From the NCBI RefSeq assembly GCF_030698175.1, contig NZ_JAUYNT010000017.1, forward strand, positions 171,710 through 235,709: a stretch of 64,000 nt of DNA. The letters are read 5' to 3'. The notes below the pieces were generated by a model. The model had not been told where the DNA came from. It did not search any database and was given only the letters and a program-made list of their open reading frames with translations. The position numbers were made by a program, and so were the translations under genes. Every line of letters begins with the position of its first letter. The first letter of the stretch is position 1. This document shows positions 43,776 through 52,549 of this stretch, piece after piece. Source of the DNA: Pseudomonas sp. (GTDB lineage Bacteria > Pseudomonadota > Gammaproteobacteria > Pseudomonadales > Pseudomonadaceae).

Positions 43776-44900
43776 ATGTTGAGCCAACCAGAACTTCGTT
43801 ATACCCGCTACCTTGACCCCAGCGGCTTGCCGATTGCGCCGCTGCCGGCGTGGGCGGCGGATCATCAACTGTTGATCAAACTCTATCGGCAGATGCAACT
43901 GACCCGCTTGTTTGATTTGAAAGTGGTGGCCTTGCAGCGCACCGGGCGGATCGGCACCTATGCGCCCAATCTCGGCCAGGAGGCCATAGGCGTGGCCATC
44001 GGCAGCCTGATGCGGCCCACCGATGTGCTGGTGCCCTATTACCGCGACACCGCCGTGCAACTGATGCGTGGCGTGTTGATGGAGGAAATCCTGCTGTATT
44101 GGGGCGGCGATGAGCGCGGCAGTGCTTACCGCAACCCGGCAGTGGCAGAGGATTTTCCTATCTGCGTGCCGATCGCCACTCAGGCGCTGCACGCCTGTGG
44201 GGTGGCCAGTGCGTTCAAGATTCGTGGCCAGCAGCGCGTGGTGGTCACCACCTGTGGCGACGGCGCCACCAGCAAAGGTGATTTCCTCGAGGCACTGAAC
44301 CTGGCGGGTACCTGGCAGCTGCCGATGGTGTTTGTGATTAACAACAACCAATGGGCCATCTCGGTACCGCGGCGCTTGCAGTGCGGCGCGCCGACCTTGG
44401 CGCAAAAGGCCATAGGTGCTGGTTTCCCTGGTGAACAGGTGGACGGCAACGATGTGCTGGCGGTTTACGAGCGCTTGCAAGTGGCCCTCGAACGGGCCCG
44501 CCACGGCAAGGGCCCGGTGTTGCTGGAGTGTCTGAGTTATCGTCTGGGCGATCACACCACCGCCGATGATGCGACCCGCTATCGCCCCGCGGAAGAGGTC
44601 AAACAGGCCTGGCAAGAGGAGCCGATCAAACGCCTGCAAGCCTACTTGGCCGCCCAAGGTCAATGGGATGAACACCGCGAGCAGGCACTGATTGCCGACA
44701 GCCAGGCACAGGTGCAACAGGCGGTGGCCGCCTACGAGGCGTTGGAACCTCAGCCGGCCTTGGCGGCGCTGGAGTATGTCTATGCCCAGTGGCCGGCAGC
44801 CTTGAACGATCAGCGTGAGCTGTTGCTGGAGCGCGCGGCGCGCCGTGTGCAGGCCGATCCGGGCGCCACGGCAGTGCCGGGAGGTGCTCGCCATGAGTGA
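43776..44900 (+). CDS. 2-oxoacid dehydrogenase E1 component, alpha subunit
   Basis: A 374-residue thiamine-diphosphate subunit of a pyruvate or branched-chain 2-oxoacid dehydrogenase complex. The ThDP/Mg motif GDGATSKGDFLEALNLA...VINNNQWAIS (GDG to NN) is intact, and YRLGDHTTADDATRYR is the phospho-loop region. GAGGAACGC precedes the ATG at 43776. Position after leucine dehydrogenase argues for branched-chain oxoacids, although such E1s are often labelled pyruvate dehydrogenase. It overlaps the E1 beta gene by 8 bp. Confidence 0.9.
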   Translation: MLSQPELRYTRYLDPSGLPIAPLPAWAADHQLLIKLYRQMQLTRLFDLKVVALQRTGRIGTYAPNLGQEAIGVAIGSLMRPTDVLVPYYRDTAVQLMRGVLMEEILLYWGGDERGSAYRNPAVAEDFPICVPIATQALHACGVASAFKIRGQQRVVVTTCGDGATSKGDFLEALNLAGTWQLPMVFVINNNQWAISVPRRLQCGAPTLAQKAIGAGFPGEQVDGNDVLAVYERLQVALERARHGKGPVLLECLSYRLGDHTTADDATRYRPAEEVKQAWQEEPIKRLQAYLAAQGQWDEHREQALIADSQAQVQQAVAAYEALEPQPALAALEYVYAQWPAALNDQRELLLERAARRVQADPGATAVPGGARHE

Positions 44901-45894
44901 AAAATCGGCAGTGCCGGTCAAACTCACCCTGCTCGAAGCGGTGAACCTGGCCCTGCACCGGGCCATGTTTGAAGACCCCAATGTGCTGCTCTTGGGCGAG
45001 GATGTGGGCGTCAATGGTGGGGTGTTTCGCGCCAGCCAAGGCTTGCGTGAGCGCTTTGGTTTCAAACGGGTGCTCGACACGCCGCTGGCGGAAACGATGA
45101 TCGCCGGCGTTGCGATTGGCATGGCGGCGCAAGGACTGAAACCGGTGATGGAGATCCAGTTTCTCGGTTTTATCTATGCCGCCATGGAGCAGTTGGTCTC
45201 CCATGCCAGTCGCCTGCGTAATCGCACCCGTGGCCGCCTCAGTTGTCCGCTGGTGGTGCGCAGCCCGATGGGCGCCGGCATTCGTGCGCCTGAGCATCAC
45301 AGTGAAAGCACCGAGGCCCTGTTTGCCCATATTCCTGGATTGCGGGTGGTGATTCCCTCCTCGCCGGCACGGGCTTACGGCTTGTTGCTGGCGGCGATTG
45401 ACGACCCCGATCCGGTGATCTTTCTGGAGCCGACGCGCCTGTACCGGATGAACCCGCAAGTGCTGCTGGACGACGGCCAGCGCCTGCCCCTGGACAGCTG
45501 TTTCACCCTGCGCGAAGGCCACGACATCACCCTGATCAGCTGGGGCGCCAGCGTCCATGAAACCCTGCAAGCGGCGAGTGAGTTGACGTTGCAGGGCGTC
45601 TCGGTGGAGGTGATCGACGTCGCCTGCATCAAGCCGCTGGACCTCGACACCCTGGAAGCTTCGGTGCGCAAAACCGGGCGGGCGGTGATTATCCACGAGG
45701 CGCCGCGCTCCTGCGGGGTGGGGGCGGAAATCGCCGCCAGCCTCTATGAGCGGCTCTGGGTCGACCTGCAGGCGCCGATTTTGCGGGTCACGGCGCCGGA
45801 TATCCCGCCACCGCTGTACCGTCTGGAACAACTTTATATTCCTGCGGTGGCGGACATTCTGGCCGCCTGTCACAGCAGCCTGAATTACAGCTAG
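44893..45894 (+). CDS. 2-oxoacid dehydrogenase E1 component, beta subunit
   Basis: A 333-residue partner of E1 alpha. Family motifs are LGEDVGVNGGVFRASQGL, DTPLAETMIAGVAIGMAA, the region PMGAGIRAPEHHSES and the C-terminal TAPDIPPPLYRLEQLY. It forms the alpha2beta2 decarboxylase with the preceding gene. GAGGTGCTCGCC precedes the ATG. The operon lacks an E3 (lipoamide dehydrogenase) gene, which must come from elsewhere. Confidence 0.92.
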   Translation: MSEKSAVPVKLTLLEAVNLALHRAMFEDPNVLLLGEDVGVNGGVFRASQGLRERFGFKRVLDTPLAETMIAGVAIGMAAQGLKPVMEIQFLGFIYAAMEQLVSHASRLRNRTRGRLSCPLVVRSPMGAGIRAPEHHSESTEALFAHIPGLRVVIPSSPARAYGLLLAAIDDPDPVIFLEPTRLYRMNPQVLLDDGQRLPLDSCFTLREGHDITLISWGASVHETLQAASELTLQGVSVEVIDVACIKPLDLDTLEASVRKTGRAVIIHEAPRSCGVGAEIAASLYERLWVDLQAPILRVTAPDIPPPLYRLEQLYIPAVADILAACHSSLNYS

Positions 45895-45906
45895 CGAGGG
45901 CATGGC

Positions 45907-47019
45907 ATGAAGTACTTCAAATTGCCGGATTTAGGCGAAGGCCTGCAGGAAGCCGAGGTAGTCGAATGGCATGTGCAGGCCGGCGATACGGTCAAGGCCG
46001 ACCAGTTGCTGGTGTCGGTGGAAACCGCCAAGGCGATTGTCGATATTCCCGCGCCTTACGATGGCGTGGTGGTCGAACTGTGTTGCGCCGCCGGCAGCCT
46101 CTTGCATGTCGGCGAACCCTTGCTGGGCTATGAGGGCGAGGAAAGTGGCACCGTGGTCGGGCGCCTCGACGCCGGCAGCGGCAGCGAAGAAGACCGCTTT
46201 TGCGTCGGTGCCGCGCCCTCAACCCAGGCCCATCTTGGCCCCCGTGCGGCACCTGCAGTGCGTCAGCTGGCCAAGCAACTGGGGCTCGAACTCAGCGGTC
46301 TGCAGGGCTCAGGTGCCGGCGGCGCGGTAACGCGGGCGGATGTGGAGGCGGCCGCGCAAGCGGCGCTGGACAAATTTGGCGGGGAAAAACTGCGCGGCGT
46401 GCGCCGCAGCATGGCGATCAATATGGCCAGGTCGCATGCCGAGGTGGTGCCTGTCACGCTGTACGGCGATGCCGATCTGCACCGCTGGGGCAAGGCCCGC
46501 GACCCGCTGATCCGCCTCGGTCAGGCGATTGCCGTGGCCTGTAAAGCTGAGCCTTTGTTGAATGCCTGGTTCGATGGCAAAACCCTGGCGCTAAAACTCT
46601 GCCCGCAGCTGGATTTAGGCATCGCCGTGGATACCCCTGATGGCCTGTTCGTGCCGGTGCTGCGGGATGTGGCGGCACGTTCAAAGACGGACTTGAAAGC
46701 CGGCATGCAGCGTTTGCGCGCCGCCGCCAAGGCCCGCGCTATCCCGCCACAAGAGATGCTTGGGGCGACCATTACCTTGTCCAACTTCGGCACCTTGTTC
46801 GGCCGTTACGCCAACCCCATAGTGGTGCCGCCGCAGGTAGCGATCATCGGTTCCGGTGGCATTCGCGACGAGGCCGTGGCCTGGCAAGGCCAGGTGGTAA
46901 TTCACCCGATGTTGCCGCTGTCGCTGACCTTCGATCACCGGGTGGTCACCGGCGGCGAAGCTGCGCGCTTTATGCAGGTGCTGGTGACGGCCCTGGAGTT
47001 GCCCGAGGCCGAGGATTGA
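45907..47019 (+). CDS. 2-oxoacid dehydrogenase E2 component (dihydrolipoamide acyltransferase)
   Basis: A 370-residue E2. It has one lipoyl domain with lipoylated Lys42 in VSVETAKAIVD, an E3/E1-binding domain at about 115-150 (PAVRQLAKQLGLELSGLQGSG) and a C-terminal catalytic domain. The catalytic motif, normally HxxxDG, reads HRVVTGG with His344 retained and Thr348 in place of Asp. It completes the ldh-E1-E2 operon, which ends at a strong terminator. The acyl group is likely branched-chain. Confidence 0.92.
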   Translation: MKYFKLPDLGEGLQEAEVVEWHVQAGDTVKADQLLVSVETAKAIVDIPAPYDGVVVELCCAAGSLLHVGEPLLGYEGEESGTVVGRLDAGSGSEEDRFCVGAAPSTQAHLGPRAAPAVRQLAKQLGLELSGLQGSGAGGAVTRADVEAAAQAALDKFGGEKLRGVRRSMAINMARSHAEVVPVTLYGDADLHRWGKARDPLIRLGQAIAVACKAEPLLNAWFDGKTLALKLCPQLDLGIAVDTPDGLFVPVLRDVAARSKTDLKAGMQRLRAAAKARAIPPQEMLGATITLSNFGTLFGRYANPIVVPPQVAIIGSGGIRDEAVAWQGQVVIHPMLPLSLTFDHRVVTGGEAARFMQVLVTALELPEAED

Positions 47020-47035
47020 GTACTAACTCGGCAAT

Positions 47036-47072
47036 AAAAAGCCCCTGAGGCACTGAGCGTCAGGGGCTTTTT
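47036..47072. terminator. bidirectional intrinsic terminator between E2 and yebG
   Basis: AAAAAGCCCCTGA (47036-47048) pairs with TCAGGGGCTTTTT (47060-47072). A and T runs on both sides make it functional for the converging genes. Confidence 0.92.
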
Positions 47073-47095
47073 CGTTCTAGCTGTGCGCCGCGTGG

Positions 47096-47365
47096 TTAAG
47101 CCTCGGCTGAGGCGGTCGGGGCAAACAGCTCGCTCAAGGCTTCGGGCTGGTTCTTGAATGCCTTGGCGAATACATCGCGGTTCTTGGCCATATAAATGCC
47201 GATTTCTTCACCTTGCTGTTCGCTCAGCGAAGACACGGCCTTTTGCAGGACTTCAGTGAGCAGTTCGGCCAGTTCGAGCATTTTGTCATGACGATCAGCT
47301 TCAGCTTTATCCATGAATAAGCGCTCCAAATCGCGGCTGCTGCGGTATACCACTTCGACGGCCAT
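47096..47365 (-). CDS. yebG: YebG family SOS-induced protein
   Basis: An 89-residue protein matching YebG: MAVEVVYRSSRDLERLFMDK, then DRHDKMLELAELL and a C-terminal EEIGIYMAKNRDVFAKAFKN. YebG is a small DNA-damage-inducible protein of unclear function. GAGGTGGTGA precedes the ATG, and a canonical LexA box lies 44 bp upstream, confirming SOS control. It converges on the E2 gene. Confidence 0.92.
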   Translation of the reverse strand: MAVEVVYRSSRDLERLFMDKAEADRHDKMLELAELLTEVLQKAVSSLSEQQGEEIGIYMAKNRDVFAKAFKNQPEALSELFAPTASAEA

Positions 47366-47406
47366 TCACCACCTCACATGCCATTAGGGTTATTGATTTT
47401 GTAAAA

Positions 47407-47426
47407 TACTGTTTATGCGTACAGTC
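47407..47426 (-). promoter_or_regulatory. LexA box upstream of yebG
   Basis: TACTGTTTATGCGTACAGTC fits the CTG-N10-CAG consensus (core 47409-47424). It is placed about 44-60 bp upstream of the yebG start, suitable for repression by LexA. Confidence 0.88.
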
Positions 47427-47586
47427 TAAAGGCTTGGGCGTCGCCTGGGTAGGGCGAGGTGTCGAATAAAGGGTTTTTATTTGCTTTCTTGCCCTTGGGT
47501 GGCGGGCGCGGGTTGGTCGTGGATGGCAAAAGATCAGCCTGTGGGGCGTGCAGCGGATTGCTGTCTGTGCAAATGGCCGTTTACAA

Positions 47587-48279
47587 CTAAGAACGCTCTC
47601 CGGCAATCTCACGCAGCCTGGCAGGTTGCTGGATAAAGATGCGCTGGTAACCAATCTCGATGACGTTTTCTTGTTTGAGTTTGCTCAGCTCACGGTTGAC
47701 GATGGGCCTCGAATACCCAAGTGCCTCGGCCAAATCGGCTTGCGAGGCGCGGATGCCGGTGTTTTTCGCCGCTTGCTCCGAGTCGCAGGCGCTTTCCATC
47801 ATGTAGACGAGAGTGCGTGCACAACGCTGGCGCAAGGGGATCAGCATGGCGTCGGCAAACTCGTCATACAAAGCCCTGGCGCGGGCGTAGACCACTCGAT
47901 CCATGGCTTGGCGGACGTTGGGGTCGGCCTGCAGCAGTGCAAGAAACGCAGCCTTCGGCAATAACAGAATTAGCGCGTGTTCGCTGGCATCAAAGTCGTG
48001 AATGGCGCCGCCACCGTCGAGCACCGGGAGCAAATTCAAAATTTGCCCTGCTTCAGCCGAAAACAGCAAATGGCGCTTGCCTTCGTGGTTGCTGGTACTC
48101 ACCCATAGGGCGCCAGAAACGACGACGCTCACCCCGGCGACCGGATCGCCGCGGCGCTGAAATGACTGGCCCTGGTCGAGCGTGCGCAGGTTTCCCATTT
48201 TGCTTAGCTGCTGCAGGAGCTCAGGGCCTAATCCGGCAAACACCGATCGTGCAAGAGCAGCCAGTACCGTCTTATGCAA
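47587..48279 (-). CDS. Crp/Fnr-family transcriptional regulator (TTG start)
   Basis: A 230-residue regulator with an N-terminal cyclic-nucleotide-binding-like beta roll (LDQGQSFQRRGDPVAGVSVVVSG, given in part) and a C-terminal winged helix (ASQADLAEALGYSRPIVNRELSKL). FNR-type iron-sulfur cysteines are missing. The start is a TTG with a near-perfect ribosome site (GAGGTGAGCGC) before it; no ATG lies close. It is divergent from the anchored protein gene at 48468, its likely target. Confidence 0.85.
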   Translation of the reverse strand: MHKTVLAALARSVFAGLGPELLQQLSKMGNLRTLDQGQSFQRRGDPVAGVSVVVSGALWVSTSNHEGKRHLLFSAEAGQILNLLPVLDGGGAIHDFDASEHALILLLPKAAFLALLQADPNVRQAMDRVVYARARALYDEFADAMLIPLRQRCARTLVYMMESACDSEQAAKNTGIRASQADLAEALGYSRPIVNRELSKLKQENVIEIGYQRIFIQQPARLREIAGERS

Positions 48280-48467
48280 GCGCTCACCTCGGCAGCAAAT
48301 TGTTAGGTTTAGAACAGACTCAACGCGGTTTGACTTGGATACTGACGTCCACGCCAGCGCGCCGGCTGGCAGGTCTTATGCGTACCTGGTTTGGTCTGAC
48401 GAGATATCAACAATTAAACAGGTTGGTGCAGATTCTACAGCGCAACATTCTCGAGGAAAGTGGATAA

Positions 48468-50084
48468 ATGAAAGCAACACTGCGTTTTCTGCTATGGCTG
48501 ATCGCCGCGGGGCTCTTACTGAGCGTGGCGCTCGTCACCTGGGTCAATAGTCTGGGCAAAGACGACGAGGGCGTCAGTCGCCCGGCCTATGGTTCTTATA
48601 CCTGGGTCAAACCCGAGCTTGCGCCCGGCGTGCCGGCGCCACAGCCTACTCCCCGTGGCGGCCCGACGCCGCGTGCCGATGGTTATGTGGTTGGCAGCCA
48701 GGGTAATGATTTCATTCTGCCGCCCATGCCGCCGGAACGCGCCATGGACATTCACCGCCAGGACAGTGTGTTTGCCAATAGCAAACTCAAGTCCTGTTTC
48801 TGGCCAGGCCCTAAGCTGCGCCCGGGTTTCTACACGACGGATCCGGATGACTACGGCATTGAAAACCAGATGCCGGACACCATGAATACCTTTGTCACGG
48901 CCTGGTTCAGGATTCCAGCGGGGGCCAAGATAGTGGTGAAGGGCGAGTTTCCCCGTATGCGGCACTGGAGCTTCACCACCTACACCGATGACGGCATCCC
49001 GCGGGATGCGCTGGATGATATCGACATAGAACCGGATGCGGGTTCGTTCAACCCATTCCGTGCCGGCGTGCCCCGCGATGTTTCGGCGCGCCGCTACAGT
49101 TTCAGCATTGAAAGCGGCGAGCCGCCGGCCAAGCGTCCGGCCAATACTGTCTATACCCTTGCCGCTCCAGGTACGGCCATCGGCATGCACATGCGCAACT
49201 ATGTCCCTGATCGCAGCATCACCTACCTGGGTTCAGTCGCGGTTCCCGAGGTCGAGTTGCACCTGGCCGATGGCACTGTATTGACCGGCGAGGATGCCTG
49301 TGCGGCCACTGCCGCCCCCCTGCGCGGTAAGCAGGTGCCCATTACCTTGCCTAAGGCCGGTTGGTTGGCGATCAACAACATGCCCGGCAGCCCAGCGGAT
49401 CACACCTCCGCCCACGATTTTGCAGTGGAGGGGCTGGAACGCTTCTACAACAGAACCTACATGACCCTCAGAAGCTATTGGCCAAAGCTGGCACTGGATA
49501 GTCTGGCCGTTGAAAAAGGCGGATTCTGGAGCAATAAGTCGACCCGCTATGGTTACAAGGTCCTCAGTCAGGCCTATGGCAAGGTTTATGTGGTGGCCGG
49601 CAAGATGCCCAGCACGCCACATACCTGGAATGGCGACCCAGCGCCCCTGGATCAGCATGCGGACATGCGTTATTGGTCGCTGTGCACCGTGCAGTCTCCC
49701 GTGGCTGGCGCACCGGTGGATTGCTTGTTTGATGAGGCGGTATTGCCCACCCTAGACCCGCAAGGCAATTTCTTTGCGGTCATCAGCCGCGCACCGGACC
49801 GCCCGAGCAATGCCACTGAGGCCTGTGGCGTGGCGTGGATGGAGTACGGTAACGGTGACGGGGTTCCCGGTGGTTCTCCCGACTACGGCTCGATCATCAA
49901 CCGGCATACCGGCGTGAACCCGAACTTCAAGCGCAGTTGGTTTGCCGTGCAAAAGCCACAAGCGGAAAACGAAAGCATGGGCGAGTATCTGCCCTATGTC
50001 ATAAATTTCCGTGAGAAGGCGAAGTTCGAGGCACTGGGCTGTCCGGTGGACAAGGCCAAAATCCTGGCGATGACCAACAAGTAA
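48468..50084 (+). CDS. membrane-anchored or exported protein of unknown family
   Basis: A 538-residue protein with an N-terminal signal anchor (RFLLWLIAAGLLLSVALVTWV), a proline-rich linker (about 45-75) and a large periplasmic body rich in aromatic and acidic residues. Notable stretches are FPRMRHWSFTTYTDDGIPRD and GWLAINNMPGSPADHTSAHD. I do not recognise an established family, though parts recall DUF1254/DUF1214-type secreted proteins. It is divergent from the Crp/Fnr regulator and is followed by a strong terminator. Confidence 0.8.
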   Translation: MKATLRFLLWLIAAGLLLSVALVTWVNSLGKDDEGVSRPAYGSYTWVKPELAPGVPAPQPTPRGGPTPRADGYVVGSQGNDFILPPMPPERAMDIHRQDSVFANSKLKSCFWPGPKLRPGFYTTDPDDYGIENQMPDTMNTFVTAWFRIPAGAKIVVKGEFPRMRHWSFTTYTDDGIPRDALDDIDIEPDAGSFNPFRAGVPRDVSARRYSFSIESGEPPAKRPANTVYTLAAPGTAIGMHMRNYVPDRSITYLGSVAVPEVELHLADGTVLTGEDACAATAAPLRGKQVPITLPKAGWLAINNMPGSPADHTSAHDFAVEGLERFYNRTYMTLRSYWPKLALDSLAVEKGGFWSNKSTRYGYKVLSQAYGKVYVVAGKMPSTPHTWNGDPAPLDQHADMRYWSLCTVQSPVAGAPVDCLFDEAVLPTLDPQGNFFAVISRAPDRPSNATEACGVAWMEYGNGDGVPGGSPDYGSIINRHTGVNPNFKRSWFAVQKPQAENESMGEYLPYVINFREKAKFEALGCPVDKAKILAMTNK

Positions 50085-50272
50085 TGACGGTCTTTGCGCT
50101 GCGGTGGGCGCGTGGGGCTTCACTCGGCGCCTTGCGCTGGAGGGGCGTGTTGTTGGCATGCCAATGTATCGGCGTCCCAGATTGCCATTCGCTCTTCCTC
50201 GCGAATCCGCGAAGCACAAAAGACTGCCCGCTCAGGCTGGGTGAAAACTTGGCGGTCTGAGCTGAAGATGTA

Positions 50273-50306
50273 AAAAATGCCCATATCGTTAGATATGGGC
50301 ATTTTT
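50273..50306. terminator. bidirectional intrinsic terminator
   Basis: AAAAATGCCCATATC (50273-50287) pairs with GATATGGGCATTTTT (50292-50306) around loop gtta: a 15-bp perfect stem with A/T flanks. It lies about 190 bp after the anchored-protein gene and touches the transposase remnant that follows. Confidence 0.85.
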
Positions 50307-50310
50307 GTTT

Positions 50311-50504
50311 ATGCATTACATCCAGGGTGAGGCGCTGATCGGGACAGTTTGTTTCCCATATCGCTGGGCGACTTGGTTGCCGGCGATCATTGGCTGCGCG
50401 TGATCGAGGCCTGTGTGGCTCGTTTGGACGTGCGCGAGATAGTTTTCAGCAAGACTCAGCCCAAGCAGGCTGGGTGCCCCTCTTATGGTCCTGCGATCCG
50501 TTAA
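50311..50504 (+). pseudogene. IS1182-type transposase remnant (frameshifted N-terminus)
   Basis: An ATG at 50311 opens MHYIQGEALIG in one frame. From 50343 a second frame reads DSLFPISLGDLVAGDHWLRV, IEACVARLDVREIVFSKTQP and KQAGCPSY before stopping at 50502-50504. The series SLFP..L.DLV..DH..RVI...V..LD......K.QP...G.P.Y is the N-terminal signature of IS1182-family transposases. The rest of the gene is absent and is replaced by a large palindrome. Confidence 0.6.
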
Positions 50505-50577
50505 AGCAAACGCCCCGAACCAGTCGGGGCGTTTGCTTTAACGGATCGCAGGAATGCGTTTTCACGCAGCCTGCCAA
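50464..50577. mobile_element. MITE-like element containing a 29-bp-arm palindrome
   Basis: Arms 50490-50518 and 50524-50552 are perfect reverse complements around loop accag. Outside them, AGCAGGCTGGGTG on the left mirrors the right end CACGCAGCCTGC with one mismatch. The right end gttttcacgcagcctg also matches the terminal repeat of the 40068 element at 14 of 16 positions. The inner GC-rich stem could terminate transcription in both directions, including the Pit gene at 50604. Confidence 0.6.
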
Positions 50578-50603
50578 GGTGCTGTTTTTTAGTCAGTCAA
50601 GCC

Positions 50604-52076
50604 TTAGCTAATAAAGCTTGAGGCTAGCCAGAACAAGCCGGCCGACAGCAGCACTGTGGCGGGCAGGGTCAGCACCCAGGCAATCAGAATGGTCCGCACG
50701 GTACCGCCTTGCAGGCCACTCTTGTTCGCCACCATGGTGCCGGCCACACCAGAGGAGAGTACGTGGGTGGTCGACACCGGCAGGCTGTAGAGGTTGGCCA
50801 TGCCAATCGCCAGGGTGGCGGTGATCTGCGCGCTCATCCCTTGGGCGTAAGTCATGCCTTGCTTGCCAATCCGCTCGCCGACGGTGCGCACGACGCGCTT
50901 CCAGCCAATCATGGTGCCCAGGCCCAAGGCCAGCGCGACTGCCAGAATCACCCAGAACGGGGCGTACTCGGTGGTGGCTGTCAGGTCTTTGCGCAGCTTG
51001 TCCAAGTCGGATTTTTCGCGGGCTACGAGGCTTTTCAGCTTGCCGACTTTTTTCGCCGTATCGTCGAGGCAAAGCAGATTGCGGCGCAGCTCAATGCGGG
51101 TTTCGGCGCTCAGGCTTTGATAGCTTTCCACGCCCTTGAGGTTGCTCAGTACGCTGGCGATGTTGGCTTCGGTCAGCTGCGGTTCGCAACGAAACTTTTT
51201 CGGCATCTCGGTACCGTTAACTTTACCCAGGGCCAAATAGTCGCTGAGGGTTGCCGCGTTGCGTTGGTAAAACTGGCTGAGGTGCAGGGTGGCGTCACGG
51301 GTACGCTCGATCTGATAGGTGCTGCTATTGAGATCGAGTACAAACTGCGCCGGCACTATGCCGATCAGCACCAGCATGATCAGGCCGATGCCTTTCTGCC
51401 CATCGTTGGAACCGTGTACGAAGCTCATGCCCATGGCGGAGAGGATCAGTATCAGGCGATTCCAAAACGGCGGGTGCTTTTTGCTGTCGATGGCCAAACG
51501 CTCGGTCGGCGATTTGTGCATCTTCGACAGTGGCCGCCAGCGGCGCAGTGCCAGCAGGATCAAGGCGGCAATCACAAAGCCGGCAAACGGTGAGGCCACC
51601 AGGGAGATGCCGATATCAATGGCTTTCTGCCAGTTAACCCCATCCGCCAGCGGAATATCGCTGAGCAGGGCATTGGCCAGGCCAACCCCAAGGATGGAGC
51701 CAATCAGGGTGTGGGAGCTGGAGGCCGGAATACCGAAGTACCAAGTGCCCAGGTTCCAGGCAATGGCGGCGCCGAGCAGCGAGAACACCATGATCAAGCC
51801 ATGGGCGCTGTTGACGTTGATCAGCAACTCAACCGGCAGCAGGTGCACGATGGCGTAGGCCACGCCGATGCCACCCAGCAGCACGCCAAGGAAGTTGAAA
51901 ATGCCAGAGAAGATCACCGCTAAGTACGGTGGCATGGCTTTGGTGTAGATGACCGTAGCCACTGCGTTAGCAGTGTCATGGAAACCGTTGATGAACTCAA
52001 AAGTCAGGACGAAAACCAAGGCCAGTAGCAAGCTAACTACAACCCAGGCATCAAGCCCACTGAATAGATCTAACAT
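50604..52076 (-). CDS. inorganic phosphate transporter, PiT family
   Basis: A 490-residue integral membrane protein that takes up phosphate (as a metal-phosphate complex) by proton symport. The duplicated PiT signature is visible: ...GFHDTANAVATVIYTKAM in the N-terminal repeat and SFVHGSNDGQKGIG plus SLPVSTTHVLSSGVAG in the C-terminal repeat. A soluble loop of about 140 residues lies between, near 235-370. Length fits the Pseudomonas family. It ends next to the palindromic element. Confidence 0.94.
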   Translation of the reverse strand: MLDLFSGLDAWVVVSLLLALVFVLTFEFINGFHDTANAVATVIYTKAMPPYLAVIFSGIFNFLGVLLGGIGVAYAIVHLLPVELLINVNSAHGLIMVFSLLGAAIAWNLGTWYFGIPASSSHTLIGSILGVGLANALLSDIPLADGVNWQKAIDIGISLVASPFAGFVIAALILLALRRWRPLSKMHKSPTERLAIDSKKHPPFWNRLILILSAMGMSFVHGSNDGQKGIGLIMLVLIGIVPAQFVLDLNSSTYQIERTRDATLHLSQFYQRNAATLSDYLALGKVNGTEMPKKFRCEPQLTEANIASVLSNLKGVESYQSLSAETRIELRRNLLCLDDTAKKVGKLKSLVAREKSDLDKLRKDLTATTEYAPFWVILAVALALGLGTMIGWKRVVRTVGERIGKQGMTYAQGMSAQITATLAIGMANLYSLPVSTTHVLSSGVAGTMVANKSGLQGGTVRTILIAWVLTLPATVLLSAGLFWLASSFIS

Positions 52077-52247
52077 GAAGGTTTTATGACCATGCCAAAA
52101 TTGAGGCGGCGATTATGCCAGAGAAAGACCCAAGGCCTATACAGCACCTGCTGGTCGGTTCGTCTAATCAGCCAAATCTTGGCTTGGATTAGGTTGCTGG
52201 GGGATTTGTCCGTTCGAGTTTAGTGGCACGCTTAAGCGGTCAGTCGC

Positions 52248-52442
52248 TTAGGTCGACTGACGGGCTTTTTCGATTTTATGCAGTTCTTGCTGAAATGCTT
52301 GATCAAGAAGGCTGGCCTTCTTTCGCCAAGGCTTACGCTCGGGATCCGGTTGAGCGGCGTAGGTAATAACTTCCCCGCCGTATACATCCTTGTAACGTTG
52401 CGCCTGACGCGCTAACTCTGCGCTCAGTTCGTCTTTCGTCAC
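52248..52442 (-). CDS. small protein of unknown function (GTG start)
   Basis: A 64-residue hydrophilic, highly charged protein (MTKDELSAELARQAQRYKDV...YAAQPDPERKPWRKKASLLD) likely to be helical. The GTG at 52442 is chosen because GGAATACC precedes it and the upstream in-frame ATG would add a Thr/Trp/Pro-rich stretch unlike the rest. I believe similar small proteins occur beside tRNA genes in other pseudomonads, but the function is unknown. Confidence 0.6.
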   Translation of the reverse strand: MTKDELSAELARQAQRYKDVYGGEVITYAAQPDPERKPWRKKASLLDQAFQQELHKIEKARQST

Positions 52443-52549
52443 GTGGTATTCCGTAGTTGTTGCTGGCTGCGGGTGACAGCGCCAAGTCGTCAAGACCAGT
52501 TGTTGCTATCACCGCGTTTGAACTCCACCAAGGCAGAGCTTTGTACAAA

